Shown here: positions 1 to 23,270 of the stretch, piece after piece | Layout of the letters: every line of letters starts with the position of its first letter | Position numbering within the stretch: position 1 is the first letter of the stretch | Assembly: GCF_964019385.1 (NCBI RefSeq) | Contig: NC_088647.1 | Span: 1,069,585 to 1,133,584, forward strand | DNA from: Sycon ciliatum | Lineage: Eukaryota; Porifera; Calcarea; Leucosolenida; Sycettidae | DNA length: 64,000 nucleotides | Reading direction: 5' to 3' | Notes under the pieces: generated by a model | What the model saw: only the letters and a program-made list of their open reading frames with translations | The model's database searches: none | What the model was told of the DNA's origin: nothing | Program-made: the position numbers and the translations under genes

Positions 1-248
1 CCCATAATAGAGCCTTGTACACAAGAGAGGGATTGGAAGCTGTGTCGCAACTCTGAGTTTCACGTATTGCTACGATCATTTCTCTCTTCCTCTTTGCCTC
101 CATCTCTTCCACGCAGTAGAATTATTCTCTGTCCACACACACAGTGTCCAATACCACACAGAGCAGAGCTTACTTACAAACAAGGTAGAACAGTACATAT
201 TTGCCCTCGCCTTCATCGTTCGCGTTCTTTTCGGCGTGCCTTCCACAG

Positions 249-12655
<12,407 letters not shown>

Positions 12656-13255
12656 TGTCAGTGATGTCACACATCATACTTTCAATGCAAGTATGACATC
12701 ACGGTGACATCACACCGTATAAGGCGAATACAACTCTATGACATCACTATGACATCACTATGACATCACTATACGAATATATTTTAATTGTGTACTGTCG
12801 ACGTTAACGATATTTGCATATTTATAGTTTGCTGGGTATCAGCTTTGAAACAAATCTACTATGTCCTTTCACTTCATGCATTGTCAATACTAAATGTGAA
12901 ATGTCTATTTCTGACTTCTTTCTGCTAAGCAATGCACGTTTCAGAAATCGTTCATATCTTCATAACCATGATGCTTCGACCTGCAATCCGCTCAGTGCAT
13001 TGGAAATGTGTATCCTTCAACTGTTTAACGTTATGTCCGTATTTCCTAAATCTATGGATTTATGCCGATTTCAATGTCTCTACTTGTATTCTCTTTGCAT
13101 GTTGATCTGCAAGGTCTTGACAAGATGGCTGCCATCATGTTGACAAGTCATGTGATGATTTCGACTGTGGTCACTATGTAGTCAGCCTGGTTAGCTGGTT
13201 AGGTGAGACCAGACCAACAATGACTGTTATGATTACAAGCATGGTTTGCTCGTGG

Positions 13256-13622
13256 TCCCTTTTTGATACTTTCAGTTCGCATAGCGTTGCTCGTCTTGAA
13301 TAGTAACTGATATTTTCACTGATACAGGCCAGCGTGTGATGAAGCCCGCAAAGAAGAACGTCCGCCGTGATAATAGATAGGACGGGACATAGAGCAACAA
13401 GCTCTATGCCATGTCCATTCTGATGAACTGAAAGCATCAAAAGGGATCACTTCGCTTGTGACACTAGAGAGGACGGGACATAGAGCAACTATGTCCTTTC
13501 TGATGGATGTGTCGCTAGCAAAGTTTTTTATTTAACCATGATTGCTAAGCCTGAATCAGTGAAAATATCAGATACTATTCAAGACGAGTAACGCTATGCG
13601 AACTAAAAGTATCAAAAGGGAT
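13256..13622. mobile_element. Foldback element with about 67-bp inverted arms
   Basis: 13256-13323 (TCCCTTTTTGATACTTTCAG onward) is the inverted copy of 13555-13622. The ~230-bp centre contains two related GGACGGGACATAGAGCAAC stretches (13380s and 13470s). Non-coding, superfamily unknown. Confidence 0.65.
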
Positions 13623-13768
13623 CACTTCACCGGGCCATGCTCTGCTCGACATGGTATGAATCCAACAATCGTCAAGTTTTCCTTATTTTTGTGTGAAACG
13701 CTCGGCCATCATAGGCTTGGCTAGGTTGGATATAATGCTTGCTTGGATGACAGTTACTAGTACTAGTA

Positions 13769-13838
13769 CACTATAGCTATGTGGTTAGAGCATCGCTGGC
13801 CTCAAGCGAACGTCCCTGGTTCGAGTCCTGGTGGTGAC
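13769..13838 (+). other. tRNA-like sequence (SINE head or pseudo-tRNA)
   Basis: A-box-like TAGCTATGTGGTTAGAGC and a perfect B-box GGTTCGAGTCC (13818-13828). The anticodon stem TCGCT/AGCGA pairs, but the loop lacks U33, one T-stem pair mismatches and the 5' acceptor strand does not pair with GTGGTGAC. Probably a degenerate tRNA or the promoter of a SINE, not a working tRNA gene. Confidence 0.4.
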
Positions 13839-14451
13839 AGTCAATGTTTTCTTCAGGCTTTGCCTTTTCCATTTGCTCAACTAGATAGTGTATAATACCA
13901 TCATAGGCATTGGCCATTCTGCCCAGATAAGTATTGTACCGCATGTAATTACGAGGACATTATGGTCACGTGCAAGACGAAAGCCCAACCCACCAGTATC
14001 TGGTTCCAATCAGGAGCACGTTGCACTTTTCCTTGAACTTCCTTCACTTCAGTGACCATGGTGAGTCTTTGTCCTCCATCTTGTGCTGGGATAACTTTGC
14101 ACCGGAACCTGGAGCCCTATTCAGACTAGTACTAGTGGTAGGTATGACATACTGAAGTACACATTGTGTAGGGCTCCCTTTGAGATTGACTAGGGTTTAC
14201 CCATGGAGTCCATCCAGTGGAAAATACGCATATTAGTACATGTACACCAGTAAAGTCTGACGCCTAAGCCACACTATAGACTATAGACTATAGACAGTGT
14301 GGTGGAGGGGCGGTGGGGTATAAACATGAAGGGCTACTCGCCAAATGCACGCCGACATAGCTATGTTCAGAAACATTATTGTCCCAAGGGGGTTCAGAAC
14401 CCGTGCTTTCACATCTTTTCTGCTCCCGCGAGGGTGTCATCACCATGATCT

Positions 14452-14820
14452 TGTAACCGAATGGCGCCTAGTAGCATGCACTATGATCCGACACACCGCC
14501 AAAGACAACAACCGACCGTTCCTTCTTCGTTCTAAGATTCTGTTGAGTAAGAAAAGTGTACGGTATTATATGTGACCAAAAAGATACAGTGAAAGAAAAG
14601 CCTAGCAAAGCATTGCAAGGCACGTTGGTTCGGCTGCGTTGGTTCAGCTGCACGCTAGTGCAAACATGCAGATCGACAATGTTGGGCGGAAACCAAACAC
14701 CACAACATTGCCAGAAACTAACTTGTTCACACCTACATACAATCATGAGTCCATACCGTGTCTGGTCCGGTTTGTTATGTTAGCAACCTAGAATGCATTG
14801 AACACATGGATTCGATCACA
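14452..14820 (-). repeat. Ty3/gypsy LTR, intact copy
   Basis: Starts TGTAACCGAATGG and ends GATTCGATCACA. It contains the uninterrupted target AAACCAAAC at 14690-14698, which serves as the empty site for the giant transposon. Confidence 0.92.
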
Positions 14821-14850
14821 CATTCCCCCCTGGTAACACAACAAAACAGG
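14821..14850 (-). other. Polypurine tract of the gypsy element
   Basis: CATTCCCCCCTGG beside the LTR is CCAGGGGGGAATG on the coding strand. Confidence 0.65.
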
Positions 14851-15016
14851 GAACTTGCACTAAAACGTAGAACTAAGGTTCTCCAAAGAAAAGAACAACA
14901 CTCCACCAACAGCTAAACAAGAGAATAGCAAAATGCGTAATGGGTCTTGCATTTGCTAGCTTGCTCCCAACTAAGCACGCGCCAAGCTAGACTGATAACA
15001 CGGCACACGTGCAGTT

Positions 15017-18000
15017 TCAGGAGCCATAGCGCTGCGGTGGCCTAATGGCAGATCTGTCTCGCAGGGACATGCGAATGCCGCCATCCCCAATGTTGGGCTC
15101 AGGGCCTGGCAGCACTGATGCTGGCTGGTACAGATAACCACCATCTGTTGCCGCTGCACTGTCGTCCATCGGCGCTGTTGGTTGGGCCAAGTTACGGGCG
15201 ACATCCCTCTTGATGATCTCCACGTTGACAATCTTCTCCGCTGAGTGTGGATCAGCAGCCCGGGTGATGACAACTGTCGACGGCGACACAACGCGAACGA
15301 TGCGCCACCCAGGCTCGTACGGTGCCAGGCATTTGCGGCTCCGGGAAGGCCGACGTAACAGCACCGCATCCCCTACGCTGTACTCTGCTCCTTCGATCAC
15401 GCTCTCTGTGTCGTTCCGGGAGAGCTCTTCGTTTACGAGGTCTCGCACACGTGCCGTCTTCTCTGCCAAGCTTTCAACCCAGCTTGACAAACTGAGGTCT
15501 TCTTCCTCGCGCTCGACCAGGAGGTTGCGTGGTTCCCATCCCATCATTGCGGCGCATGGCGAAATCCCAGTAGCACTGTGCGGCCGCACCCTGTAGTAGT
15601 AGAGCAGCATGCTCAGCTCTGTCTGCCAATCGCTGCTGTACTCGACCACTTTGCGGATAAGACCCAGCAGCGTGCGATTGAAGCGCTCGGCTCCCCCTTG
15701 GCTCTGAGGGTGGCGCACAGCTCCATGCCTCACATGTACGCCGAATATCGATAGCAGAGACGACACCACACAGTTAACAAACTCCGTGCCGTTGTCACAT
15801 CGAATTACGCTTGGTGGGCCAAACCGGGTGCAAATACCAACAAGCGCCTCCGCGACACTGACACCATCATGGCGGGCTAGGGGTACGACTTCCACCCACC
15901 GTGTGAACATGTCCACACACACGAGGACACAATGGTAGGAACTACTGCGGCTGGGTCCCAGCTCTAACGTATCAATCTGGATGACTTCCCACGGCCTGGT
16001 TGGTAGGTCGCTTCTCGCGGCTGGAGGGTTGAGCTCTCCTCGCGACGGGTTCGCTGCACGGCACGTCCCGCAGTCTCGGACGACTTCCTGGCAGCGTTGC
16101 GCCATCTGTGGGAAATGACAGCACTTCCGAAGACTGCCCCACATGGTCTCCCAGTTACCATGTCCGGTGTTGCGGTGAGCAGCACCGACGGCTTCACTCT
16201 GCAGTGCAGTAGGCAGGACCGGTACGATCACATCACCATCGACGGGGTCCACACGACTGAGGTACAGGACGCCATCAATAACACGCAGCTGACCCTTTGA
16301 TTTCTTGTACAGCTGGCTCGTCACTTGCTTTCCATCCTGTAGCTGTGTCACTGTCAGCTGCACGTCCGCATCTACCGCTTGGCACCCGCGGATAGACCGC
16401 ATCGACGTTGGCCCCTTCATAGAGCTTGCTGGTAGCGCTGCTGCGATTTCACCTGCTTCCTCCCGACAGGGAGGCCATGAGGTCGGCACGCGGGTGAGCC
16501 GATCTGCAACGTTCGACTCCGAGGGGACCCACTCCACGGACACCGTCATGCCAGCAGCAGCCACAGTGTCCTGAAACACCTGCAGGCGGAGACGGACGAG
16601 AGACTCGTGGAGACCCCCGACCTTCACGCGATGAGTATTCTGCGAGACCGAGCGCAACCAACCAGCAACCGTCTTCGAGTCGGTCACGATGGTCAGGTTC
16701 TTGACGTCCCACCGGATGGCCAGATCCAGCGCCTTCAGAGACGACTCGAGCTCCGCCACATTGATATGACGCTTGTCTGCTTTGTCTCGCAACCATGAAC
16801 CATCCTCGACAACCTTGCCATCCTGCGTGAGCACCGTGGCAATTGCCAGGTTGGACGCGTCACAATACGCTCGCCACGTACCCATCGTTGGGTCAGCGTA
16901 CCACACTCCGCTAACGGGATCATCATTGCACAGGCGGTGAACAATGTCGCGGCAACACTTCAAGACAGCTTCCGGTACAGCCTGATCCCATGCCACCTCT
17001 GACGTGCAGGCAAGGCGCTTGACATACGAACACGATGGGCGCAGCCAGGCACACACAGGGTAGTGCCCAATCACTCTGCCACACCAACTAAACAGTTCGC
17101 GCTTCGTTGGTTTGTCGGGTAGCTGTAGAGACACACCTTCGCGACGCGTCCACGACACACTCCCCTCTTCATCAGCCTGAAGTTGCAGACCTAGCACACG
17201 CGCACTCACAGCTGGCTCAGCCGGTTTGGTTGGCAGGCCATACTCCAGGAGCCGCGACTTGGTGCGGTCGACGAGCTGCTCTGGGACGTAGAGATCATCC
17301 ACGTAGTTGTCTACGCCAGCGAGATCACGCGTGGCCCACTTCACGATCAAGTCCATTGCCTTTGGAGCCACGGACAGCCCGAAGCCCATCCGCTCCAGGA
17401 CGTACACTTCGCCACGCCACACCACGCACTGATAACGCCACAAATCGGGATGAATGCGTACCTGTAGGTACGCTTTGCTGATATCCAGCAGCTGATACGC
17501 TTGCGGAACGCCCGCTTGACGCCACCTCCGTAGCGTCTCGCCACATGCCGGAGCGTCTGTGCCAGGGTGCGACGTCAGCTTCTGGTTGAGGAGCCGGTAG
17601 TCGAGGCAGGGCCGAACTGGCGTTGATGCCTTATGCTCCTGCGTAGCAGCGAGCAGAGGCAGCACACATCTCGGCTCACCATGCTTCTCGACGTCATGCT
17701 TCACTAGCCAGCCGTTGCCGAGCCATTTTTCAACCTCATCTCCAAATAGCTGTTCCTGCTCCTTGGAGAGCTTGGATCGTGGGTACTCTCCAAGGCCTGA
17801 CCCGATGCACGTAGTCGGCTCCGTCTTGTCCGCCCATTGCCACTGCACCTCCCACGCCTTGTCAGCCGTACTCCACCGGAGGATCATATCTGATGCCCGC
17901 AGCACAACATCGCCATTGCTGAGCTTCTCCACGTCCGCGTGGTGAAAGTCTTCAGCGACGGCTCGTGCTTCCGACTCGGGGCGTGATGGATGCTCATCTG

Positions 18001-19306
18001 GGGTGCTCGACGCCAGCACCAATGGGCATGCAGCATTGACGGTCCCGAATACAACCCCCACCAGTTCTCCTGCGTCATACTGCATATGCACACCACCCAG
18101 AGTCGCGATGCTGTTAACTCCAATCAGCACATCAGCCTCCACGACAGACAGGTCGTCCACCACCAGCATGTCAGTCTCGGTCTCACGTAGGCGAACCACA
18201 GCACTATCCAGCCGTGAGATTGTACACTCCACGACGCCACGGACATCCACCGGACTGCCATCGATCGCATTAATTGTCGATGACGTAGGCCTGATATCCA
18301 AAGCTAGGTCGGTTGCCAGGGCGCTAGCTACAAGGGAGCGGGATGCACAGGTGTCCACAGCAGCTACTACACGCTTGCTTGGACCGCCGGACCGTTTGAT
18401 GTCCACAAAGATCCGTGGCAGACTGTCACCTCCACTGCTCAGGCATAACACCTTGGAGTCACCATGATCACCAGAGTGCACAGGAGCAGCGGCTGCACTC
18501 CCACCCCGCTGCTTCTTCTGCTTGAAGGCCTTGAACTCCGAACAATCTCTCATCATATGCCCAGCCTCGTCGCAGAATAAACACGTCAGCTGACTGTGTT
18601 TGGCTTGCTTGTGGCTACCGGTACCAATACTCGTGCTCGCAGGGCAGTTCCGCTTGAAGTGGCCAACTTGACCACACTTGTAACACAGGACACGTCTTGC
18701 GGAGTCGCGACCTACACCTGCTGCAGCGGTCATCCTGGAAGAGCCTGATGGAGCCCGATCGTCTAGAGCACCGTAGCTCACTGCTGCCACACCGGGCTTC
18801 ATCGATCGTTCCACGCTTCTAAGCCGCCTGACGTACTCCACGCAATCGTCGATGGTGTCCGTTTTTCCACTCATACGGAGCTCCTTCGCAAACTGAGAGG
18901 GAAGCCCGGAGAGAAACTGCCCGATCACTATTTTATTCTTCCCATCAGCATCAACCTGCTCACCAGACAAGGTGAGAAGCCTCTTCAAGTCCGCTGCGAA
19001 GTTGTCCACCGACTCGTCTCCTCGCAAGATCCTGGACGTAAACATCGAGTATGCTTGATCCGGTGCCATCCCAAAAGCGGCGGTCAGCTTCGCTTTCACA
19101 TCGGCCGGCTTCTTCTTATCCGCTGCCGCCATCTCGTTCCACACGGTGAACGCCTCACCCTCGAGATAGAGCGGTAGATTCGCCATCTTCTTTTCGTCCG
19201 AGTCCCACTTCTGCAAGTCCGCGACAACTGAGAACTTCGCCCAGAATTCGCTCAGGTCGTCCCGACCCCCGCGGAACGGTCTCAAGAAGCATTCGACTTT
19301 GGCCAT
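15017..19306 (-). CDS. Ty3/gypsy Gag-Pol polyprotein, intact
   Basis: 1429 codons without a stop. Gag (about 1-200) is followed by two zinc knuckles, CYKCGQVGHFKRNC near residue 208 and CLFCDEAGHMMRDC near 241. A protease-like segment with VDTCASRSL near 318 has Cys where the usual third active-site residue is Gly. Reverse transcriptase has the LDYRLLNQ and YVDDLYV motifs (about 668). RNase H has AYCDASN (about 815) and SNVADRLTR. The integrase has an HHCC zinc site, D in QIDTLELG, D in IRCDNGTEF, E in GGAERFNRTL and a C-terminal chromatin-side region. The RT-RH-IN order places it in Ty3/gypsy. Gag and Pol are one continuous frame, so no frameshift is needed. Start chosen at the first ATG after the primer site. 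Confidence 0.93.
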   Translation of the reverse strand: MAKVECFLRPFRGGRDDLSEFWAKFSVVADLQKWDSDEKKMANLPLYLEGEAFTVWNEMAAADKKKPADVKAKLTAAFGMAPDQAYSMFTSRILRGDESVDNFAADLKRLLTLSGEQVDADGKNKIVIGQFLSGLPSQFAKELRMSGKTDTIDDCVEYVRRLRSVERSMKPGVAAVSYGALDDRAPSGSSRMTAAAGVGRDSARRVLCYKCGQVGHFKRNCPASTSIGTGSHKQAKHSQLTCLFCDEAGHMMRDCSEFKAFKQKKQRGGSAAAAPVHSGDHGDSKVLCLSSGGDSLPRIFVDIKRSGGPSKRVVAAVDTCASRSLVASALATDLALDIRPTSSTINAIDGSPVDVRGVVECTISRLDSAVVRLRETETDMLVVDDLSVVEADVLIGVNSIATLGGVHMQYDAGELVGVVFGTVNAACPLVLASSTPDEHPSRPESEARAVAEDFHHADVEKLSNGDVVLRASDMILRWSTADKAWEVQWQWADKTEPTTCIGSGLGEYPRSKLSKEQEQLFGDEVEKWLGNGWLVKHDVEKHGEPRCVLPLLAATQEHKASTPVRPCLDYRLLNQKLTSHPGTDAPACGETLRRWRQAGVPQAYQLLDISKAYLQVRIHPDLWRYQCVVWRGEVYVLERMGFGLSVAPKAMDLIVKWATRDLAGVDNYVDDLYVPEQLVDRTKSRLLEYGLPTKPAEPAVSARVLGLQLQADEEGSVSWTRREGVSLQLPDKPTKRELFSWCGRVIGHYPVCAWLRPSCSYVKRLACTSEVAWDQAVPEAVLKCCRDIVHRLCNDDPVSGVWYADPTMGTWRAYCDASNLAIATVLTQDGKVVEDGSWLRDKADKRHINVAELESSLKALDLAIRWDVKNLTIVTDSKTVAGWLRSVSQNTHRVKVGGLHESLVRLRLQVFQDTVAAAGMTVSVEWVPSESNVADRLTRVPTSWPPCREEAGEIAAALPASSMKGPTSMRSIRGCQAVDADVQLTVTQLQDGKQVTSQLYKKSKGQLRVIDGVLYLSRVDPVDGDVIVPVLPTALQSEAVGAAHRNTGHGNWETMWGSLRKCCHFPQMAQRCQEVVRDCGTCRAANPSRGELNPPAARSDLPTRPWEVIQIDTLELGPSRSSSYHCVLVCVDMFTRWVEVVPLARHDGVSVAEALVGICTRFGPPSVIRCDNGTEFVNCVVSSLLSIFGVHVRHGAVRHPQSQGGAERFNRTLLGLIRKVVEYSSDWQTELSMLLYYYRVRPHSATGISPCAAMMGWEPRNLLVEREEEDLSLSSWVESLAEKTARVRDLVNEELSRNDTESVIEGAEYSVGDAVLLRRPSRSRKCLAPYEPGWRIVRVVSPSTVVITRAADPHSAEKIVNVEIIKRDVARNLAQPTAPMDDSAAATDGGYLYQPASVLPGPEPNIGDGGIRMSLRDRSAIRPPQRYGS

Positions 19307-19362
19307 CTTGCACTGCTACCCAATTCGCCCGACTATTCCGAGTTACAACACAAACTCCTGAG

Positions 19363-19380
19363 TCCCGGGTTTCGGCACCA
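19363..19380 (-). other. Primer binding site, tRNA-Phe
   Basis: The + strand TCCCGGGTTTCGGCACCA equals the 3' end of eukaryotic tRNA-Phe with CCA, so its complement primes the minus-strand element. It lies eight bases from the LTR, slightly farther than usual. Confidence 0.78.
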
Positions 19381-19388
19381 AAAAGTGC

Positions 19389-19635
19389 TGTAACCGAATG
19401 GCGCCTAGTAGCATGCACTATGATCCGACACACCGCCAAAGACAACAACCGACCGTTCCTTCTTCGTTCTAAGATTCTGTTGAGTAAGAAAAGTGTACGG
19501 TATTATATGTGACCAAAAAGATACAGTGAAAGAAAAGCCTAGCAAAGCATTGCAAGGCACGTTGGTTCGGCTGCGTTGGTTCAGCTGCACGCTAGTGCAA
19601 ACATGCAGATCGACAATGTTGGGCGGAAACCAAAC
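19389..19635 (-). repeat. Ty3/gypsy LTR, first part of the split copy
   Basis: Matches 14452-14698 and breaks off after AAACCAAAC, where the giant transposon begins. It resumes at 63860. Confidence 0.93.
19627..19635. repeat. 9-bp target-site duplication AAACCAAAC, left copy
   Basis: The same nine bases occur at 63851-63859 and only once in the intact LTR (14690-14698), which proves a duplication. Confidence 0.9.
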
Positions 19636-20373
19636 GCTTGTGGCTCAATGTAGCTGAACCATCGGACCTTATTTGTCAGCTTGGATCACGTGATCCATCC
19701 AGCTGCCGCGTGCGGCAAACAGCCCAAATAGCGCTAACTCTGGCCTGCGAGCGTTTGCTGCGACTAGCGCGCTAGCGCTCGTGACATACACAAACGCGCT
19801 AGCCAGAATGCTTTGACTTTGATGGCTTTCAGCTTCTATTTTTTGAAAAGTAGCGCGCTCAGACCAGCTCGCTCACTCTTTTCCTCTTCCATTTTTTAGG
19901 GCAATTGTTTTGTTTGATAGACGAAGCTTAGGGTCTCTTTGGGTTTGCAACCCTTACCCTCCTGGAAAAAATCATAGTTGTGCTAGACTGCGACACTTCA
20001 GACCAGGTACTATTAGAGCCGCTAATGGACGACGAGCTATTTTCCGCTATCCGGAGCTCAAGCATTTGAGCCGCTAAATGGACGAGACTCCTGAGGTAAA
20101 GGATGCAGAGAATGAGGAGAGAACACTCGTATGGAGCAGGGAGTAGGTAGTGTACTACTTCCTGGTATGGAGCACTGAGAAGCGGTAAGTCTTAGGGCAA
20201 TTCTTAGCCAGTAATTACTTTCTCGCCATAATTATGTTCTCGTTTTTCGTGTCTTCTGTAATGCCAGTACACTAGCAGTACGACTACACTGTAGGCGAGA
20301 GTCCATAAGCCAGAGTGTGCAGCTCTCCATCTATGCAGCATAAACAAATAAATGACAAATTTCCTTTGCCTAA

Positions 20374-20756
20374 GGGCTGGGTTCCACTGCCGCTCCGCCG
20401 CACATCATCCACGGCATGAAACGTCATCATTACGAGCTGGTCCAGCGAGGCCGCGGCTCATCACCAGCTTTCGCTTCGCTGCTTGATACAAAAAAATGCA
20501 AGCCGCGGTCACGGCTTGCATTGTTTCCCGCACTTAATTGTTTTATTCGGGGGAATTTTAATTCGTTGCACAGGCCAGAATACGAGGATTTTTTTGGATT
20601 TCACGCGCGCGCAGGCAGGCTAAATGTCATAAAAAAAACGTCGAGCACGATCGCGGTACCGTGAATGGCGAGTGTCACTGGAACCGCGCCGCTCTGCTGC
20701 ATGCAGCCAAGTACCGTGGAGCAGCGGAGCTGCGGAGCCGCAGTGGAACCCGGCCC
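20374..20756. mobile_element. PIF/Harbinger-like MITE in the left arm
   Basis: 383 bp. Ends are GGGCTGGGTTCCACTGCCGC and GCCGCAGTGGAACCCGGCCC, flanked by TAA (20371-20373, 20757-20759). The 3-bp TWA duplication suggests PIF/Harbinger (inference). The same element is in the right arm (62731-63114), so it was present before the palindrome formed. Confidence 0.65.
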
Positions 20757-20961
20757 TAACCAAACTTATAGCAATTTGAAAATGTTTGACAATTTTTCAT
20801 AAAAAACTTGACAACATTGTTCTTCTGTAGAGTGCCGCTGGCAACTCCATCGATGAACTCCATCAATGAGCGCAGGGATAAAGTTTAGAAACCCTTCGAG
20901 CGAGAACGTGTTTTCAAAAAGGAAGCACAAATATGCCGCGTAACTTCCCCTCTAGTACTGT

Positions 20962-21129
20962 ATGGCTCCATCAAAGCCACTCGCTGACTACTTACCAGTA
21001 AAATGGGGTTGGACGGTTGTCAGATTAGCTGACATGTTTTCTGCCAACACAACCATAAGCAGTTGTCAACTCTCAAGACTAAAAGAGCTTGCGAAGAAAG
21101 TGAGAAACCTTGGCTATGAAAGCACATGA
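20962..21129 (+). other. 55-codon open frame conserved in both arms
   Basis: Starts MAPSKPLADYLPVKW and ends NLGYEST. The right-arm copy keeps the frame with one visible residue change (G to D). Function unknown; conservation may simply reflect the young age of the duplication. Confidence 0.3.
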
Positions 21130-22116
21130 AGCGTCAGAACATAATCGAGCAAACTTGGACCTAGATTACCAGTGTCTGCTCCAGAGCCGGGTCAGTGGCC
21201 CTGTTTGTGAGTACTTGGACCTTTTGGAAAAAGAACACTGGGTTACCTGCGACCTGGTCGGAAGTCCTGTCGAGTACTATACTTTTTTATACCGTTCGAG
21301 GGTATACCGCCACTGACAGGCTGCATACGCGTGCAGATGCGTGCGGCCAGAGTGCCCAGTGCGAGTACGTTCATACATGTACATGTACAATCATGTACAT
21401 CAGGAAGTCGAAAGTAAGTTTACGACTCCCTGACACACAGTAGCCGCACTTGAACGCATCTGGCTCTGGCCCAGTGTTGCAGGAATTGTGCCAGGTAGAC
21501 GTGTACCCGGTTTGTGTTAAATCTTAGAGCAGGTACTGCATACCCTATCATATCTGTGTACATGGGTAGACAGAGTCAGTGTTGTTGCGTCCCACTCAGC
21601 CGCGTGACCCTTCTGGTTCATTTCGGCACCAGCACTCTTTGCGTATGCAGAGTTGAGTAGAGTGCAAGTTCGGACCACAAGTACACTGCAGCGGCTAGTA
21701 GCAAACCTAACCTGTGCCGTGATGCCCGGCACGTGTGTGCATCTACTTCATCCCTGAGTAACACACCTGGTATATTGTGCACAATAGGGCACAGTAAATA
21801 ATCAGCATGCATCGCAGTTTTCTGCAACATATTCCTGAAGTCACTTTACACCTCAGAAGAATTGCGTCGCTGACTGGAATTCGATACCGGTTTAGTTTCT
21901 CTCTGGGTCATTATCAATCATAGAAAACCCGTCATACAATAGGTTCCAGCTAAAGTACCGTATCACCATGGTAATTACCTGGAAATTCGGTGTGTTTTCT
22001 ACGTTTTTGTTTAACAAGCAGCAATGTGCAACAGAAATTACCATGGTGATAGAGTAGATGACCGTGTGAAGCGGTGTGTGATGCAGCAAAGGTGAGCCTG
22101 TTACTGCGAGTCTATG

Positions 22117-22124
22117 CCCTAAAC
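22117..22124. repeat. 8-bp TSD CCCTAAAC of the hAT-type element
   Basis: Repeated at 23218-23225. The right arm has a single copy (GTTTAGGG, 61358-61365), an intact empty site. Confidence 0.85.
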
Positions 22125-23217
22125 TACGGCTCAAACGGGTGTACCTTTAACTAACGAACGGGTAATTTTCTTAACGGGCGGGTTAACGGGTACCCTTTAG
22201 CAGCCATATTATTTTTGTGTGCATTTATCACATAAATCATGATTTTTAAATTTGTATATTCTCAGGTTGTATTTTGATACCACATTATGATTCGCATTCT
22301 ATTTATTCGTGTCTCATGATAATATTATGGCAATGAAGGTTCCAAATTAATGTCATCCGTACATTTGCCCATAAACATAACTTCACAGGCAGTTACAATC
22401 GTACATGGTCCTAGTGCTACATGTATTTTGATACATGTACGCAAATCAACTGCAGATCGATGTGATTCAAGCCATGCAAGGACAGAATAGTTTAGCAAAA
22501 CTCCCGTGATCTCGCCCAATCCTATTTGCTATGTTCGCAGAGAACTGGTACTCTTCCCATTCAGAAGATGTTTGCACCCATTGCTAGCTGGGGTGCCTGA
22601 CACAGCTGATGTGCTGCTGGCCAGCTAGCTGCTAGTGCTAGCTCGTTGAACTCGTGAAACGAATCTTCACAAATCTGTAATCTTGTATGCAATATTTTGA
22701 ACAACTTTTCAACTAAACCGAGTTCGTCGATTGAAGGAACAAACTACAACCATGAGTATCATAGCTACCACCTACGAACATCGCCGTGTGTGACACTCCG
22801 ACTGGTCACTCAGCCTGGTGACACTAGTTCATTTTCAAGTACTGTGGCAGGTTCGATGTCGATGTCGGAGAACCATCGTAACTTTCTAGTAACTGAGCTG
22901 CCACCTCGAACGACTCGGTTTCAAGTCTTGCATTTTCTCATATTACAATCAAAAACCTCCAGTACGAGGATTTTTACTTGGACTAGAGTGGAGAGAACGG
23001 CTGTCTTTCAGCCTGCTCCTGCCTGACAAAGTCGAAAGCGGGAATGCACAGGAAAAGGAAAAGAGTATCCGCACTCCTATTTTGAGTCTTGGCATACGAT
23101 AGGATCATCGAAATCCAACTTTTTTTTTTTTTTTTTACAAACGGGTACCCTTTTACTAACGGTACCTGAGATTAACGGGCGGGTACCCAGGTACCCGGAA
23201 CACCCGTTTGACCCCTA
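22125..23217. mobile_element. Non-autonomous hAT-type transposon
   Basis: 1093 bp. Ends are TACGGCTCAAACGGGTG and the complement of TAGGGGTCAAACGGGTG, with an 8-bp TSD. The sub-terminal regions are full of ACGGGTACC-type words on both sides. There is no transposase; a poly-T run lies near 23121-23137. TSD length and TAGGG-type ends fit hAT. Confidence 0.8.
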
Positions 23218-23225
23218 CCCTAAAC

Positions 23226-23270
23226 AATAAACTTTGCCGTGGGATGATTCTCTTTGGGCTGCACACTCTG
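23226..23270. repeat. Short continuation of the left arm
   Basis: Inverted copy of 61313-61357. The match stops at CACACTCTG, where a 13-kb block (23271-36272) begins. The 12 bases 61301-61312 of the right arm have no left counterpart. Confidence 0.75.

Larger units (their letters stand above)
12656..14447. other. Intergenic stretch, no gene recognised
   Basis: Downstream of DYNC2H1. It holds a small tandem repeat of about four CTATGACATCA units (12735-12771), a foldback element (13256-13622), a tRNA-like sequence (13769-13838) and an ACTATAG triplication near 14276-14296. Open frames are short and resemble nothing known. Confidence 0.6.
19636..22124. repeat. Left outer arm of the giant transposon
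   Basis: 2489 bp, inverted copy of 61358-63850 (2493 bp). It contains a PIF/Harbinger-like MITE (20374-20756), a 55-codon frame (20962-21129) and a 68-codon frame (21110-21316), both preserved in the other arm. Otherwise nothing coding is recognised. Confidence 0.9.

Noticed and set aside
13769..13838. Functional tRNA gene
   Set aside because: The acceptor stem does not pair, U33 is missing and the T stem has a mismatch; kept only as a tRNA-like sequence.
14300..15000. A host gene between DYNC2H1 and the gypsy ORF
   Set aside because: The sequence from 14452 is LTR and polypurine tract; nothing coding precedes it.
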